Source of the DNA: Bacillus tianshenii
GTDB taxonomy: Bacteria > Bacillota > Bacilli > Bacillales > Bacillaceae_N
Reading direction: 5' to 3'
NCBI GenBank assembly: GCA_020524525.2
Contig: CP129018.1
Span: 1,430,115 to 1,494,114, forward strand
DNA: 64,000 bases
The notes under the pieces are model-generated. The model did not search any database. It saw only the letters and a list, made by a program, of their open reading frames with translations, and was not told the origin of the DNA. A program made the position numbers and the translations under genes. This document shows positions 45,913 through 55,744 of the stretch, piece by piece (within the stretch, counting starts at the first letter, position 1; each line of letters opens with the position of its first letter).

Positions 45913-47529
45913 TTATAAAGGAAAAATATTATTTAAGAAACGTTTAATAAAGGTTGGTTCTTTAAACTCTTGCTCAAACGCTACATCTTCTAACCAATGA
46001 ATATCATAATTTTCTTGCTCAATGTATAGCTCAATGTCCTGATGACCAGGTGGGTTATAGACTATAATGTCTACTCCAATTTCATTTAAGAACAACAACA
46101 ACGCTGCATCTGAACGTGATAAAATCCCATTGTGTTCATAATTATACAGCACCACTTTCGGCACCTCTTGCGCGTAATCAAACTGCTGTAAAATAGTCAG
46201 TACTTCCTTTGGCAGATTCATTAATTGAGTAAATAGATAAAGACTTATGTCTTCTGGCCGTTCGCTTTCTTTTGGAATCAGCTTTGGTGTTGCACATACA
46301 CGCGAAATGGCAGAGGCGATTCCTTTTTGTAGCCCATCTGGAAGGAAGTGAAATTGCCACCAATTTGCGGTTTGCATTTTTTCAGGGTCTAAAATATCAT
46401 TTTTCGTTAAGGCTCGTTGATAATGAAAAATTTGATTCGCATTTGATTCACGTGTAAACGGAAATTGACGAATAAGCAGCGTCATCTTTTGTTCTGTTAA
46501 CGTTTGGAGCCGCTCCCAATACTCACGCTTATTATTTGAAACACCCGCTACTTTTGCAAAAAGGGCTGGAATATGAACGGTTTGATTTTCAAGTGAGAAA
46601 TTCGGACGAATGAAGGCACGCTCTTTTGCAATCATAAATAATTCATCGTAAGTTGTCTTCAACGTTACTGAAGCTGGTGTATAATGACGAAATTGCCAAG
46701 GCTTATAAATTTGAGAATGATCATGATGAATCACTTGCTCAATTTCTTTTGAAGCCCGGTATGCCACTGTTCCTTTCCGCTCTGGACGTTCAGTTGGAAA
46801 TGGTTTTACCGACATGGTTGATGGAAACTGAAAAACAGCAGAATATTCAGCTTGCGGGTCTAGTTCCTTTAACGTATCTGTTCCTTCAGGGTGAAACATT
46901 AACACATCAAAGCCGAGCAAAATTAAGTAATAGAGGAAGTAGCGCTGACTTTTATTTGCTTCGCCATACCAAAGGACAGTCTTAAATCCATTCTCAATTT
47001 CATCCTCCTGCATCCACTTATTAAGGTGATTCCATGACCATTTAATCAAATCAACAAATACCCGCCTGAAATCACTATCTTGAAACCCACCTGGATGCGT
47101 CTTATGAAAAAGGCGCAATACATCCATAAATGCTTCACGTAAGCGTCGGTTAAAAGCAAGATTAGAAGATTTAGGAATCAGCTGCTCCCCTTCCATAAAC
47201 GCAACAAACCGATTAACGGACAAGCCTTTTTCCTTTTGATTTATTAAGATAATATTTTGAATCGCTTGAAATGTTTTTTGTTCAATCTTTTTGTCTAATT
47301 CTTCGCTTAAAACACAAACATTGTCCGAACAAGACAGCTCATAAAGCTCATGTAAATATTCTGTCTCATCATGCGGAACACCTAAAATACGCACTGCAAC
47401 TTGTCCAAATTCAAAGCAATCTTCACTAATTTGATAATGAGGTCTCTCTTGTATTGGCTTCTTAATCTGTTCACGCCACTTTCCGTTTTCTGCTGCAAGC
47501 AAACGTGGTTTTAATATGCGGTAATTCAT
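45913..47529 (-). CDS. yceG: YceG-family protein of the Ter stress operon
   Basis: A 538-residue protein resembling B. subtilis YceG, always found next to TelA/YceH and TerD genes. No catalytic motif is recognised. Segments such as VLWYGEANKSQRYFLYYLILLG and a repeated later VVLYNYEHNGILSRSDAALLLFL suggest two similar halves. DIVVYNPPGHQDIE is near the end. Cytoplasmic. Function unknown; inferred to be part of the Ter/TelA stress complex from conserved gene order. Confidence 0.88.
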   Translation of the reverse strand: MNYRILKPRLLAAENGKWREQIKKPIQERPHYQISEDCFEFGQVAVRILGVPHDETEYLHELYELSCSDNVCVLSEELDKKIEQKTFQAIQNIILINQKEKGLSVNRFVAFMEGEQLIPKSSNLAFNRRLREAFMDVLRLFHKTHPGGFQDSDFRRVFVDLIKWSWNHLNKWMQEDEIENGFKTVLWYGEANKSQRYFLYYLILLGFDVLMFHPEGTDTLKELDPQAEYSAVFQFPSTMSVKPFPTERPERKGTVAYRASKEIEQVIHHDHSQIYKPWQFRHYTPASVTLKTTYDELFMIAKERAFIRPNFSLENQTVHIPALFAKVAGVSNNKREYWERLQTLTEQKMTLLIRQFPFTRESNANQIFHYQRALTKNDILDPEKMQTANWWQFHFLPDGLQKGIASAISRVCATPKLIPKESERPEDISLYLFTQLMNLPKEVLTILQQFDYAQEVPKVVLYNYEHNGILSRSDAALLLFLNEIGVDIIVYNPPGHQDIELYIEQENYDIHWLEDVAFEQEFKEPTFIKRFLNNIFPL

Positions 47530-47616
47530 CCTCTCACCCCCTTCTTCATTTCTTTAATCTTTCTCTTCATAGAGGAACTATCCTGTAGAAAATCATTTAA
47601 GGGCAACCTTCGTCAC

Positions 47617-48438
47617 CTACGAGTGAGCTGACAACTTAGGCTTTTGTTTAGGAGAGGTACCCGCATGTTTGGCAATGCTTTCGATAATATCCTCTGCTGC
47701 ATGCATACCTTCTCGTGCTGTTACTTCATACAATTGTTCTGCACGTGCTGCAATTTCCCCATGTAATGGACAAAAACCATATTCAGCCTCATGAAGCATA
47801 TTGCGATCAAGCATTGCGTCACCAGCTGCATACTTAGTACGAATGCCATACTGCTCATTTATATAACGTAATGCCTTCTCCTTTCCAATACACTTAGGTA
47901 AAAAGTAAACTTTACGCCCTTGCTGATTGACAACCCATCCGCTACTTTCAAAATCATTAACAAATACCTCAAGCTGTTCTGCTGGAAAATAGTCTTCATG
48001 AAGGACACAATAGATAAATAATTCATCAGCAATCTTCAAGGTTTTTAACCATTTTTCATTGTTATATTGCTGCAAGTGCGCAAAAGCTTCTGACACACTT
48101 AATGTAAGTCGGTCCATCTCTAATGCAATTTGTTTTTCCCAGCTTTCATCAAGCTTTCCGTTAACTAAAATTTTCCCACCATTACTTGTAACCGCATATT
48201 GTGGCTTGATATGTTCTTGAAAAATGGCAATTCGTCGAAACTGGGCTTCTGTTCGAGTTGTAACGGGGATTACATGCATTTGTTCTGAAAGCATCGTCAA
48301 CATGTTAAGGGCACTTTCCGTTATATAACTAATCACCCTTCCTTCAAATCGTTCAATTGGAACGGCCGCAATTTCTTCATTAAGAAAACGATAGGAATAA
48401 ATTAATGTCCGGTCTAAATCACTTGCAAATGCATCCAT
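47617..48438 (-). CDS. HAD-family hydrolase of the Ter module
   Basis: HAD phosphatase fold: motif I FASDLDRTLIYS, motif II-like VIPVTTRTEAQFRRI, a Lys in IGKEKALRYI, and motif IV AAGDAMLDRNML. A C2-type cap lies between. ATG 48438 follows GGGGTGAAGAGG; the frame upstream overlaps the StiP-like gene. The context (PRTases and CitE-like enzyme) suggests action on a phosphorylated nucleoside-like intermediate; this is inference from the known Ter-associated module. Confidence 0.88.
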   Translation of the reverse strand: MDAFASDLDRTLIYSYRFLNEEIAAVPIERFEGRVISYITESALNMLTMLSEQMHVIPVTTRTEAQFRRIAIFQEHIKPQYAVTSNGGKILVNGKLDESWEKQIALEMDRLTLSVSEAFAHLQQYNNEKWLKTLKIADELFIYCVLHEDYFPAEQLEVFVNDFESSGWVVNQQGRKVYFLPKCIGKEKALRYINEQYGIRTKYAAGDAMLDRNMLHEAEYGFCPLHGEIAARAEQLYEVTAREGMHAAEDIIESIAKHAGTSPKQKPKLSAHS

Positions 48439-48443
48439 CCTCT

Positions 48444-49550
48444 TCACCCCATTGGTTTTATTAAGCCGCAGCATTCATATGTCATCTGCTCATACTGTTC
48501 AACCTGAACACCTCGTTCATTTGCGAGAATCAGTATATGTTCTAAATCAGGGTTATCCATCCTCTTAACGAGCACCTTCCATGGCACTCTCCGCAATAAC
48601 ACACGAGTCGTTTCCCCGACACCAGGCTTAATAAAATGGTAATTATCAATCTCAAAATCTGCTTGAATGGCACGAATAGTCTCCATACCTGACCAATCGG
48701 GTTCGGTAACACTATCACTTATAAGACGATCATGAACACGCTCACCTACATGCTGAAACTGCTTCGAAATCGTTTCAATATAATAATTCGATACATCTTC
48801 ATTTTGTAACTCATTGTAGTATTTCGCGCCGTGAAAATCACCTTCGTGAATATAATTGTCATTCAAAATTGTCCTACTGACAAGCCCGCTTACGGTGGAA
48901 TTTAATGCAGCACTCGGTATTAGAAAATCCTCTCTTGTGCCATATAAGGAGGAGCAGTATCCAGGATCAGCAAGAACAGCCAACTCATCATCTAAGATAA
49001 TTTTCTCTTGCTCTTTCAACTGTCTACAAGCTTTTGTCAATTCATTTGTAATGGCGCCCTTTCCTGTCCACCCATCAATAAATTGAATATGTGATTTAGG
49101 ATGTTTTTCGCGGATATAACGAAGCGCATTTGTATCAATTCCTCGATCACGAATAATGGAAATACTATAATGAGGCAAATCGTCGCCGTATCGATAAGCA
49201 ATGTAACGTTTGATAAGAATACCAATCGGTGTACCTGCTCGCGCTAAGGAAACAAGCACAAGATTTTTACCTTTCTTCTGAAGCATTCGTTCTGCTACAA
49301 CACCGGCCGCTTCGGCAACACGTTGTTTATACTTTTCTAATGATTGATGAAATACATCTAAGTATTGAGATGAAGGCTTATATTCAACAGGGAGCATTTC
49401 TGAATAATGGACGCCTGATTGAATCGCCTTTTCTCGTTCTGTTGTCTCTTTTTCAATCGAAATATGGGATAAATCTTTTAGCAAGAAAACAACATCTTGA
49501 GGATGATAGGAACCGAATTTAGCAGCCTGTTTGTTTGTCAAAATCCTCAT
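48444..49550 (-). CDS. StiP-family protein (TerD-linked module)
   Basis: About 368 residues matching the cysteine protease StiP family described in Ter-associated clusters. The PRTase/Rossmann-like part contains LVLVSLARAGTPIGILIKRY and IRDRGIDTNALRYI. A GYCSSLYGTREDFLIPSAALNS segment has a Cys plausible as active site. The C-terminal 80 residues resemble the Pelota-like RNA-binding domain often attached. The start at 49550 overlaps the PRTase gene by 32 bases. Catalytic class is by family memory, moderately sure. Confidence 0.82.
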   Translation of the reverse strand: MRILTNKQAAKFGSYHPQDVVFLLKDLSHISIEKETTEREKAIQSGVHYSEMLPVEYKPSSQYLDVFHQSLEKYKQRVAEAAGVVAERMLQKKGKNLVLVSLARAGTPIGILIKRYIAYRYGDDLPHYSISIIRDRGIDTNALRYIREKHPKSHIQFIDGWTGKGAITNELTKACRQLKEQEKIILDDELAVLADPGYCSSLYGTREDFLIPSAALNSTVSGLVSRTILNDNYIHEGDFHGAKYYNELQNEDVSNYYIETISKQFQHVGERVHDRLISDSVTEPDWSGMETIRAIQADFEIDNYHFIKPGVGETTRVLLRRVPWKVLVKRMDNPDLEHILILANERGVQVEQYEQMTYECCGLIKPMG

Positions 49551-50919
49551 CCCCTCTCCCTGCTAAGCAGACAATATGTACTTTCCCTTTAAAGCGATCC
49601 ATTTCTTGTAAAAACACTTTCAACTTCTCAAGCATTGTTGCACGCTCTAACACTACATAAACATCTTCATATTTAGACAGGTTATAAAGATAGTTTTGAA
49701 CCCTTTCATCATCAGGACTTGGAAAAGTAATACCATTTTGAATTGCGTAATCTTTATCGTTTATCGGGTGAATGGGACTGCGTGTTGTTGATTGGTAGTA
49801 CACTTCCCCTTCCATATAAGAAGCAATTTTCATCGGTATATACATAAATTCGCCTGTGCCGAGTACTAGTGTTTTACCTTGAGCAGAATGATTTGATAGT
49901 TGTAAAGCAATTTCTCGGCATTCCTGCTCTAGTGCTTGATTTCTTTCTGTTTCCAAACCGAAGCGGCCTGTATCTCGTAAATAGGAGCTGTTATTTTGCT
50001 CTTTCAAAGAATTAAGAGAAATATACGGCGCTTCCACTAATGAATGATTAACGTTCAGTAGGTTTACCTGTTGATCGCAATCTGCTTGTCCATTTTGTGA
50101 AAAGCTGTTTGTAAGGAGTGGTTCCCCCTTTACTTCTACTTCGCCAGAAAGAAGAGAGACTGTTTCAATTGTAATTCCAAGTTCTTGTTCTAGCTTTGTG
50201 AATTGCTGTTTATTTGTTTCATTTCGCCAGTCAAGCAGTGAAACGACCGCATATTCTTTTCTTGGAAAAGAAGCATGGATTGAACGGATAATATTAAGCA
50301 CTGTTTTACCTGTTGTCATTTCATCATCAATAAGCACAACAGGCTGCTTTGATTCAAGTACTTCTTTTGACACGTAGCAGCGGTGAGCTGTTGCATGTGA
50401 ATGCTCTTCTTCAAACGTAATCACTGAAGTTTCGTTTAATAAATCTTCACGTGTTGTATGAAAATAAGCAGAATCCTCAAAGCAAGCATACATCGCATGC
50501 CCTAACGCCGTTGCGGTTTCAGCAAATCCGACAAATAAATGATTATCGGTAAGGGCAAGCTTCTTCTTATCTAATTGCTCATATGCTTGCTGCAACTTAA
50601 GCGGTTCATTACTTTGCAGCGCCTGAACGATCGTTTCCACCCGCTCATCATAATTGCCTGTTTTTTGTTGATAAAATTTGAGTGCAAGCAGGCCTGCCGC
50701 AAGCTGTGGCACAAGTGGGTGGGTTGGAATATGTTTTCCAAGCACTTTACTGACAAATAAGAAGCTGCGTTTCTTATTCATACGAGCTGCCATTTGAAAA
50801 AGGGAATCTGGTGTTAAATTGACCGTGCTGTCTGCCAGTGTAAGAGAAACGGATAAACGGTCCGTGATTTCATATTTTAATTGGCTCTGTGAGTAGGTCG
50901 ATATATTTGTGGTTTTCAT
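49519..50919 (-). CDS. Phosphoribosyltransferase with TRSP-type C-terminal domain
   Basis: About 466 residues. The PRPP-binding signature VVLIDDEMTTGKTVLNII (about residues 190-207) identifies a type I phosphoribosyltransferase. LVLGTGEFMYIPMKIASYM and TTRSPIHPINDKDYAIQ in the C-terminal third fit the TRSP domain that accompanies these enzymes. ATG 50919 follows ACGGGGTG and overlaps the CitE-like gene by 50 bases. Predicted to make a ribosylated base or nucleotide-like molecule. Confidence 0.85.
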   Translation of the reverse strand: MKTTNISTYSQSQLKYEITDRLSVSLTLADSTVNLTPDSLFQMAARMNKKRSFLFVSKVLGKHIPTHPLVPQLAAGLLALKFYQQKTGNYDERVETIVQALQSNEPLKLQQAYEQLDKKKLALTDNHLFVGFAETATALGHAMYACFEDSAYFHTTREDLLNETSVITFEEEHSHATAHRCYVSKEVLESKQPVVLIDDEMTTGKTVLNIIRSIHASFPRKEYAVVSLLDWRNETNKQQFTKLEQELGITIETVSLLSGEVEVKGEPLLTNSFSQNGQADCDQQVNLLNVNHSLVEAPYISLNSLKEQNNSSYLRDTGRFGLETERNQALEQECREIALQLSNHSAQGKTLVLGTGEFMYIPMKIASYMEGEVYYQSTTRSPIHPINDKDYAIQNGITFPSPDDERVQNYLYNLSKYEDVYVVLERATMLEKLKVFLQEMDRFKGKVHIVCLAGRGDEDFDKQTGC

Positions 50920-52051
50920 GAAACACCCCGTAGATCTTAGATTTTCGAATTGTTTTTTGTGCCCACTTAAAATGCGGCTTTGTTTCATTCATTTTGTTGC
51001 CATATTCACTCTTGAAAACACCGTTGTTTCCTTCAGCCTGATTCATAATCATAGAAGCATCAATAAATTCCTCATAGGTAACGACATGCATTGCTTGCAC
51101 AGGCTTTATATGTGTTGGATGAATAATCGTCTTTCCGTGCAGGCCATTCGCTAAGTCTAAGTATGTCTCTTGGATAAGCCCGTCAAGGTTGTTATCCAAT
51201 AATTGTGAACGAACTTCAAGTCCTCTTTCACCATACGCTTGACGGAATGGTGTGCGACGAAGCTGTGGTTTGAAAAGGCGCTCTTTTGAATCGAAATATT
51301 CCCATACAGGTCCAGAAATAACATAATCCCTGCCAAACAAATTTACAATATCGGTAATGACATCCCTTATAAGTGAAACATCATAAATACTTGTATAGCA
51401 ATCTCTCCGAATCCCATACAACCCACAAAAGTCTGTTGCTCCAATACGGATATTTAGAATATCCTCTTGATACGCTGACAGTGTTTGTCTGATCGTTAAG
51501 AGGGAGTCAAGCCGGCTTTCCTTATACAGAATTTCAGGCGCTTCAAAGATCGGCATTCCATAAAGCCCCGCTCCAGTCTCCCTTTGAATGGCTTTAAGGT
51601 TATCTAAATATTCTTGACAATTAGCCTGGGAGAATTTTGGAAATACACATCCGGCGACAATTTTTATACTTTCTTCTAAGCGAGGAAAGAGCCGCATCAT
51701 TTGCTGGGGGCTGCGAACACGGATAAAAATGAGGGGAAGTTCTTCTATTGACACCTTTCCTCGTTTCACCGAATCATAGACCATGCGAATACGTTTCACA
51801 GCATTGTCTTCTGCTTCAGCAACTTCAAAGTCACTAACAGCATCTTCTAGGCATATGACAAGTGAAGCTAATTCTTCGTACTTTTTCTCGATTAAGAGCG
51901 ATTCCAGATCAGTTCGGGTAGCAGGCATATACAATACAGCACCAAGCGCAAGTTCAAGGAATTCTTTAGGAGAATCTTTTGTGAAAGAATACGGTGTTTG
52001 ATAAAATAAACCTTCTCGTTGAAAATCTGTTAAATAATGAAAATACTGCAT
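50870..52051 (-). CDS. HpcH/HpaI (CitE-like) aldolase-family protein
   Basis: TIM-barrel C-C lyase fold. ALGAVLYMPATRTDLESLL begins the barrel, LVICLEDAVSD supplies acidic metal ligands, IRVRSPQQM the Arg, and GMPIFEAPEIL the later Glu. The length of 393 residues is longer than CitE (about 290) with an extra C-terminal part. Located between terC and the PRTase gene. Inferred to supply or cleave a carbon unit for the Ter-associated metabolite. Confidence 0.87.
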   Translation of the reverse strand: MQYFHYLTDFQREGLFYQTPYSFTKDSPKEFLELALGAVLYMPATRTDLESLLIEKKYEELASLVICLEDAVSDFEVAEAEDNAVKRIRMVYDSVKRGKVSIEELPLIFIRVRSPQQMMRLFPRLEESIKIVAGCVFPKFSQANCQEYLDNLKAIQRETGAGLYGMPIFEAPEILYKESRLDSLLTIRQTLSAYQEDILNIRIGATDFCGLYGIRRDCYTSIYDVSLIRDVITDIVNLFGRDYVISGPVWEYFDSKERLFKPQLRRTPFRQAYGERGLEVRSQLLDNNLDGLIQETYLDLANGLHGKTIIHPTHIKPVQAMHVVTYEEFIDASMIMNQAEGNNGVFKSEYGNKMNETKPHFKWAQKTIRKSKIYGVFHENHKYIDLLTEPIKI

Positions 52052-52121
52052 CCTACCACCCTTTACATCTTAGAATCAGGACCGACGATGAAAAAAAAGA
52101 AGGAGATTAGCCCCCTTCTTT

Positions 52122-52892
52122 TTACTCTTTTGTTGAGGCAGCTTCACGTCTTGCCTGCTTATTCTTATTGCGTTTATGAATAATGAACGTTCCGATAAAT
52201 GTTACAATTATTAAGGCAAAGAACGCATAATGGCTTAGATGGAAGCCGAAAACACTTGCGAACATTTTCAAAGAAATAATACCTATCAGAATAAATGCAG
52301 TATTTTCCATCTCTGGAACTTTCTCGATTAAGACGATAAACACACCTGCAACAGTACGCATCATAAGCACACCGAGCATTCCGCCGAGCAATAAAATCCA
52401 AATCTCTTCAGAAATCGCAAGTGCTGCTAAAATACTGTCTGCTGAGAAAGCTAAATCCATTAGCTCAACTGCAATAACGGTACCCCAAAACATACCGAAA
52501 GTACGAATAAGCCATCCGTCTTTTTTGATTTCTCCCTCGTCATCGTCTCCACCTTTTTTAGCAAAGTGACTATATACAAGCCAAGCTAGGTAGGCAGCAC
52601 CTAATACCTTTAACCACCAAAACTTAATCAAATATGTTCCAAGACCGATGAATAAGAAACGGAAGAAATAAGCACCTATCAAACCATATGTAAGAGCTTT
52701 TCTACGCTGTTTCTCTGGAAGATGCTTTACCATGACCGCTAATACAAGCGCATTATCTGCTGATAGTAAGCCTTCTAATATAATTAATGTCCCGATGAGG
52801 CCCCATGAAACAGGATCGGATAATACTTCACCCCATGCCTGCCAATCAAAAAACTGGGCATATGTCTCGATGATCGTTCTTAAGATTTCCAA
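52122..52892 (-). CDS. yceF: TerC-family integral membrane protein (YceF)
   Basis: About 256 residues with seven hydrophobic segments. Signatures ILEGLLSADNALVLAVMV and AVELMDLAFSADSILAALA carry the acidic residues proposed for metal (Mn) transport in TerC proteins. An internal charged loop (KKGGDDDEGEIKKDG) and a Lys/Arg-rich tail face the cytoplasm. It sits directly after three TerD genes, as in B. subtilis yceCDEF. Confidence 0.93.
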   Translation of the reverse strand: MEILRTIIETYAQFFDWQAWGEVLSDPVSWGLIGTLIILEGLLSADNALVLAVMVKHLPEKQRRKALTYGLIGAYFFRFLFIGLGTYLIKFWWLKVLGAAYLAWLVYSHFAKKGGDDDEGEIKKDGWLIRTFGMFWGTVIAVELMDLAFSADSILAALAISEEIWILLLGGMLGVLMMRTVAGVFIVLIEKVPEMENTAFILIGIISLKMFASVFGFHLSHYAFFALIIVTFIGTFIIHKRNKNKQARREAASTKE

Positions 52893-52934
52893 TCATATTC
52901 CTCCCAAATTGTCCAAACACATCACATAAAAATA

Positions 52935-53510
52935 TTAAACTTCTAAACCATAATTTCGACAAAGTGATGCAAGGCCACCCGAAAAGCCGCTTCCAATCGC
53001 ATTGAACTTCCAATCATCTCCATGTCGATATAACTCACATACCACGACTGCCGTTTCAATCGAGAAATCCTCTCCTAAATCATAGCGAAGAAGCTCTTGA
53101 CCAGTTGATTCATCAACCACACGTACAAATGAATTCGAAACTTGTCCGAAATTTTGCTTTCTAGCATCTGCATCATGGATTGTGACAGCAATCCCGATAC
53201 GCTTTACATGGGAAGGAAGTTTTGAGAAGTCAACAACAAGCTGCTCATCATCTCCATCCCCTTCACCTGTACGGTTATCACCTGTATGAACGACACCACC
53301 AGAAGGGTGCTCTAAGTTATTATAGAAGACGAAATCTTGGTCGTTGACACAATTGTTGTTTTCATTTGTTAAAAAAGCAGATGCATCTAAGTCGAAGTCC
53401 ACACCATGATAGTTGTTCACATCCCAGCCAAGTCCAATGACTGCTTTTGTCAAACCTGGGTTATCTTTTGTTAAATCAATTCGTTGACCTTTTGTCAATT
53501 GAATGGCCAT
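52935..53510 (-). CDS. TerD-family stress protein (paralogue 1)
   Basis: A 191-residue TerD/CABP1 protein. [16 protein letters not shown] starts the domain, and acidic calcium-binding motifs FDLDASAFL and [15 protein letters not shown] follow, with [16 protein letters not shown] near the end. ATG 53510 follows GGAGTGAGGG; an upstream extension to 53537 is less likely. It is the third of three tandem TerD genes. Confidence 0.94.
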   Translation of the reverse strand: MAIQLTKGQRIDLTKDNPGLTKAVIGLGWDVNNYHGVDFDLDASAFLTNENNNCVNDQDFVFYNNLEHPSGGVVHTGDNRTGEGDGDDEQLVVDFSKLPSHVKRIGIAVTIHDADARKQNFGQVSNSFVRVVDESTGQELLRYDLGEDFSIETAVVVCELYRHGDDWKFNAIGSGFSGGLASLCRNYGLEV

Positions 53511-53582
53511 ATCCCTCACTCCAATCATTTCTTTCATAGATAGAGTGCAGATTTCTCTGCACCCTAACCTCTGCTTCTTAAT

Positions 53583-54161
53583 TTATGCGTCTAAGCCGAA
53601 GTCTTTAACAAGTGATGCAAGACCACCTTGATAACCGCTTCCAACGGCAGCGAATTTCCACTCACCACTATGGCGATATAATTCTCCTACAACGACAGCT
53701 GTTTCGATAGAGAAATCTTCTCCAAGGTCGTAACGGATAAGCTCTTCATTTGATTGTTCATTTACAATACGAGCAAAGCTGTTTGAAACTTGTCCAAAGT
53801 TTTGGCTGCGTGCTTCTGCATCATGAATTGTAATGACGAAGGAAATCTTTTCAATATTCGCAGGCACTTGACTTAAATCCACTGTGATTTGCTCGTCATC
53901 GCCTTCACCCTCACCTGTACGGTTATCACCTGTATGTTCAACAGAACCGCTCGGATGCTTCGTATTGTTATAGAATACAAAATCCGTTTCAGCTGTACAC
54001 TTTCCATTCCCATCAAGCAAGAAACAAGAAGCATCTAAGTCAAAATCATTTCCACCATCATATTTATTCGTATCCCAGCCAAGTCCAATGACGACTTTTG
54101 TTAACCCTGGGTTCGTTTTTGTTAAATCTACCTTTTGTCCTTTTGATAATGAAATTGCCAT
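53583..54161 (-). CDS. TerD-family stress protein (paralogue 2)
   Basis: A 192-residue protein very similar to paralogue 1 over its whole length, with [14 protein letters not shown] and [20 protein letters not shown] as calcium-binding acidic motifs. [22 protein letters not shown] lies near the end. ATG 54161 with GAGAGGAG upstream. Recent tandem duplication inferred. Confidence 0.94.
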   Translation of the reverse strand: MAISLSKGQKVDLTKTNPGLTKVVIGLGWDTNKYDGGNDFDLDASCFLLDGNGKCTAETDFVFYNNTKHPSGSVEHTGDNRTGEGEGDDEQITVDLSQVPANIEKISFVITIHDAEARSQNFGQVSNSFARIVNEQSNEELIRYDLGEDFSIETAVVVGELYRHSGEWKFAAVGSGYQGGLASLVKDFGLDA

Positions 54162-54198
54162 TCTTTTATTCTCCTCTCATATTGGAAATTTTATAGAA

Positions 54199-54807
54199 TT
54201 ATGCGTAACGTCGAACGATGCTTTCAAGACCAGTATCATTTGTGCCCGTACCGACAGCAGCAAACTTCCAATCACTGCCTTGACGATAAATTTCACCAGC
54301 AATTAACGTTGTTTTCCCGCTATAATTATCTGTTAAATTGTAACGCATCAATTCTTCTCTGTTTCCTTTATCAACAATCCGAATAAATGCATTTTCAATC
54401 ATTCCAAAATCTTGGTTTCTACGTTGACAATCGTAGATATTAACGACAAATACGAGTTTATTAATATTTGAAGGCACTTTTTTCAAGTCAATCATGATTT
54501 GCTCATCATCGCCTTCACCTTCGCCTGTTAAGTTATCACCTGTATGCTGAACACTGCCATCACGGCTTTTTAACTGACCGAAATATATGAGGTGCTCTTT
54601 CTTCGTGAACTTATCATCTTCAAGCATGATGACAGATGCATCACAATCAATATTTGGTTCGCCTCCACCGCCAAATAAGCTGCCTAAGAGACCGCCACTT
54701 TTCTTTGTTTTCACTGGATCCCAACCAAGCCCTACCATCAGTTGGCTTAAAGTTGGATTCCCTTTGGTCAAATCAATTCGTTGCCCTTTTTGCAAATTAA
54801 TTGCCAC
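54199..54807 (-). CDS. TerD-family stress protein (paralogue 3, with Gly-rich insert)
   Basis: A 202-residue TerD protein, the first gene of the operon and more divergent. An insert of about 15 residues (KSGGLLGSLFGGGGEPN) precedes the IDCDASVIML motif. [20 protein letters not shown] is conserved. The start is GTG 54807 after AAAGGGTG. The insert might act as a flexible or membrane-contacting loop; unproven. Confidence 0.93.
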   Translation of the reverse strand: MAINLQKGQRIDLTKGNPTLSQLMVGLGWDPVKTKKSGGLLGSLFGGGGEPNIDCDASVIMLEDDKFTKKEHLIYFGQLKSRDGSVQHTGDNLTGEGEGDDEQIMIDLKKVPSNINKLVFVVNIYDCQRRNQDFGMIENAFIRIVDKGNREELMRYNLTDNYSGKTTLIAGEIYRQGSDWKFAAVGTGTNDTGLESIVRRYA

Positions 54808-54965
54808 AAGCGCACACCCTTTCTATGTAATAACTGAAAATAATTCATGTTAGCGTCAATTTAGTTAACGCTACTATACCATATTTCTTCTCAGAAAGAC
54901 AAAATCTAACAAATACACTTTCTATCAACGAGATAAATCGACATCATTTTGCCTTTCTCTAGTGT

Positions 54966-54992
54966 ATACGCACACAACTTAGAAAAGTTTCA
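54966..54992 (-). promoter_or_regulatory. ECF-sigma promoter of the Ter operon
   Basis: TGAAAC-N16-CGTATA on the minus strand (-35 at 54992-54987, -10 at 54970-54966) matches the Bacillus SigW/SigM/SigX consensus TGAAAC-N16-CGTA exactly. It lies about 160 bases before terD3. A TATAGT box near 54879 could be a second promoter. B. subtilis yceC is under several of these factors. Confidence 0.85.
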
Positions 54993-55056
54993 CTTAATTT
55001 GCTAATTTTAATGATTTCATAGAAAAACGCCTCGTCACAACGAGACGTTTTACGTT

Positions 55057-55722
55057 TTAAGAAAAGGTGTACGTCCAGAAATGTTCCGTCTTCATCCATT
55101 CGATCAGCTGTTCATCATCTTCAACTTGCTCTCTTGATTTAACAGCATTTGAGAGGCCGTGAATTTGGGATTGGTGTGCATTAATTGCCTCTCTTTTTTG
55201 CTCAATCACTTCACTGACATCACGGATAATATCAGGTTTACCTAAGTCTTCTTCAGAATTATGAGCAAAGGCAAGTGCATGAACAGTTGGGCGCTCACTT
55301 TCAGGGGTGCGCCGCACTGCTTCCATTACAGCAGCAGCCATTGCTTCGTGGTCAGGATGTACACAGTAGCCTGGATAAAAGGTAATAATCAACGATGGCT
55401 TTAATTCATCAATTGCATCACGAACAAGCGTAATTAACTTTTCAGGCTCTTCAAACTCAAGTGTTTTATCCCGAAAGCCAAGCATACGTAGATCTTCTAT
55501 ACCTACAGCCTCACATGCCTTTTGTAATTCTGCTTTTCGAATTTGCGGCAAAGTTTCTCGTGTTGCAATTGGCGGGTTCCCCATGTTTCTCCCCATCTCA
55601 CCAAGTGTTCCACACATATATGTAACAGGCGTACCTTGCTTGCGATATAAGGCAATTGAACCTGAAACTCCAAATGCTTCGTCATCTGGATGGGGGAAGA
55701 TTACAAGAACATGTCGTTCCAT
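55057..55722 (-). CDS. bshB2: Bacillithiol biosynthesis deacetylase BshB2
   Basis: Zinc-dependent deacetylase (PIG-L family) that removes acetate from GlcNAc-malate or related bacillithiol intermediates. The zinc site is HPDDEAFG at residues 11-18 with His in VHPDHEAM. YMCGTLGEMGRNMGNPP is a family segment. ATG 55722 with AAGGAGG gives 221 residues, as in B. subtilis YojG. Paired with yojF. Confidence 0.94.
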   Translation of the reverse strand: MERHVLVIFPHPDDEAFGVSGSIALYRKQGTPVTYMCGTLGEMGRNMGNPPIATRETLPQIRKAELQKACEAVGIEDLRMLGFRDKTLEFEEPEKLITLVRDAIDELKPSLIITFYPGYCVHPDHEAMAAAVMEAVRRTPESERPTVHALAFAHNSEEDLGKPDIIRDVSEVIEQKREAINAHQSQIHGLSNAVKSREQVEDDEQLIEWMKTEHFWTYTFS

Positions 55723-55744
55723 TTTTGTTCCTCCTTTGAATACG

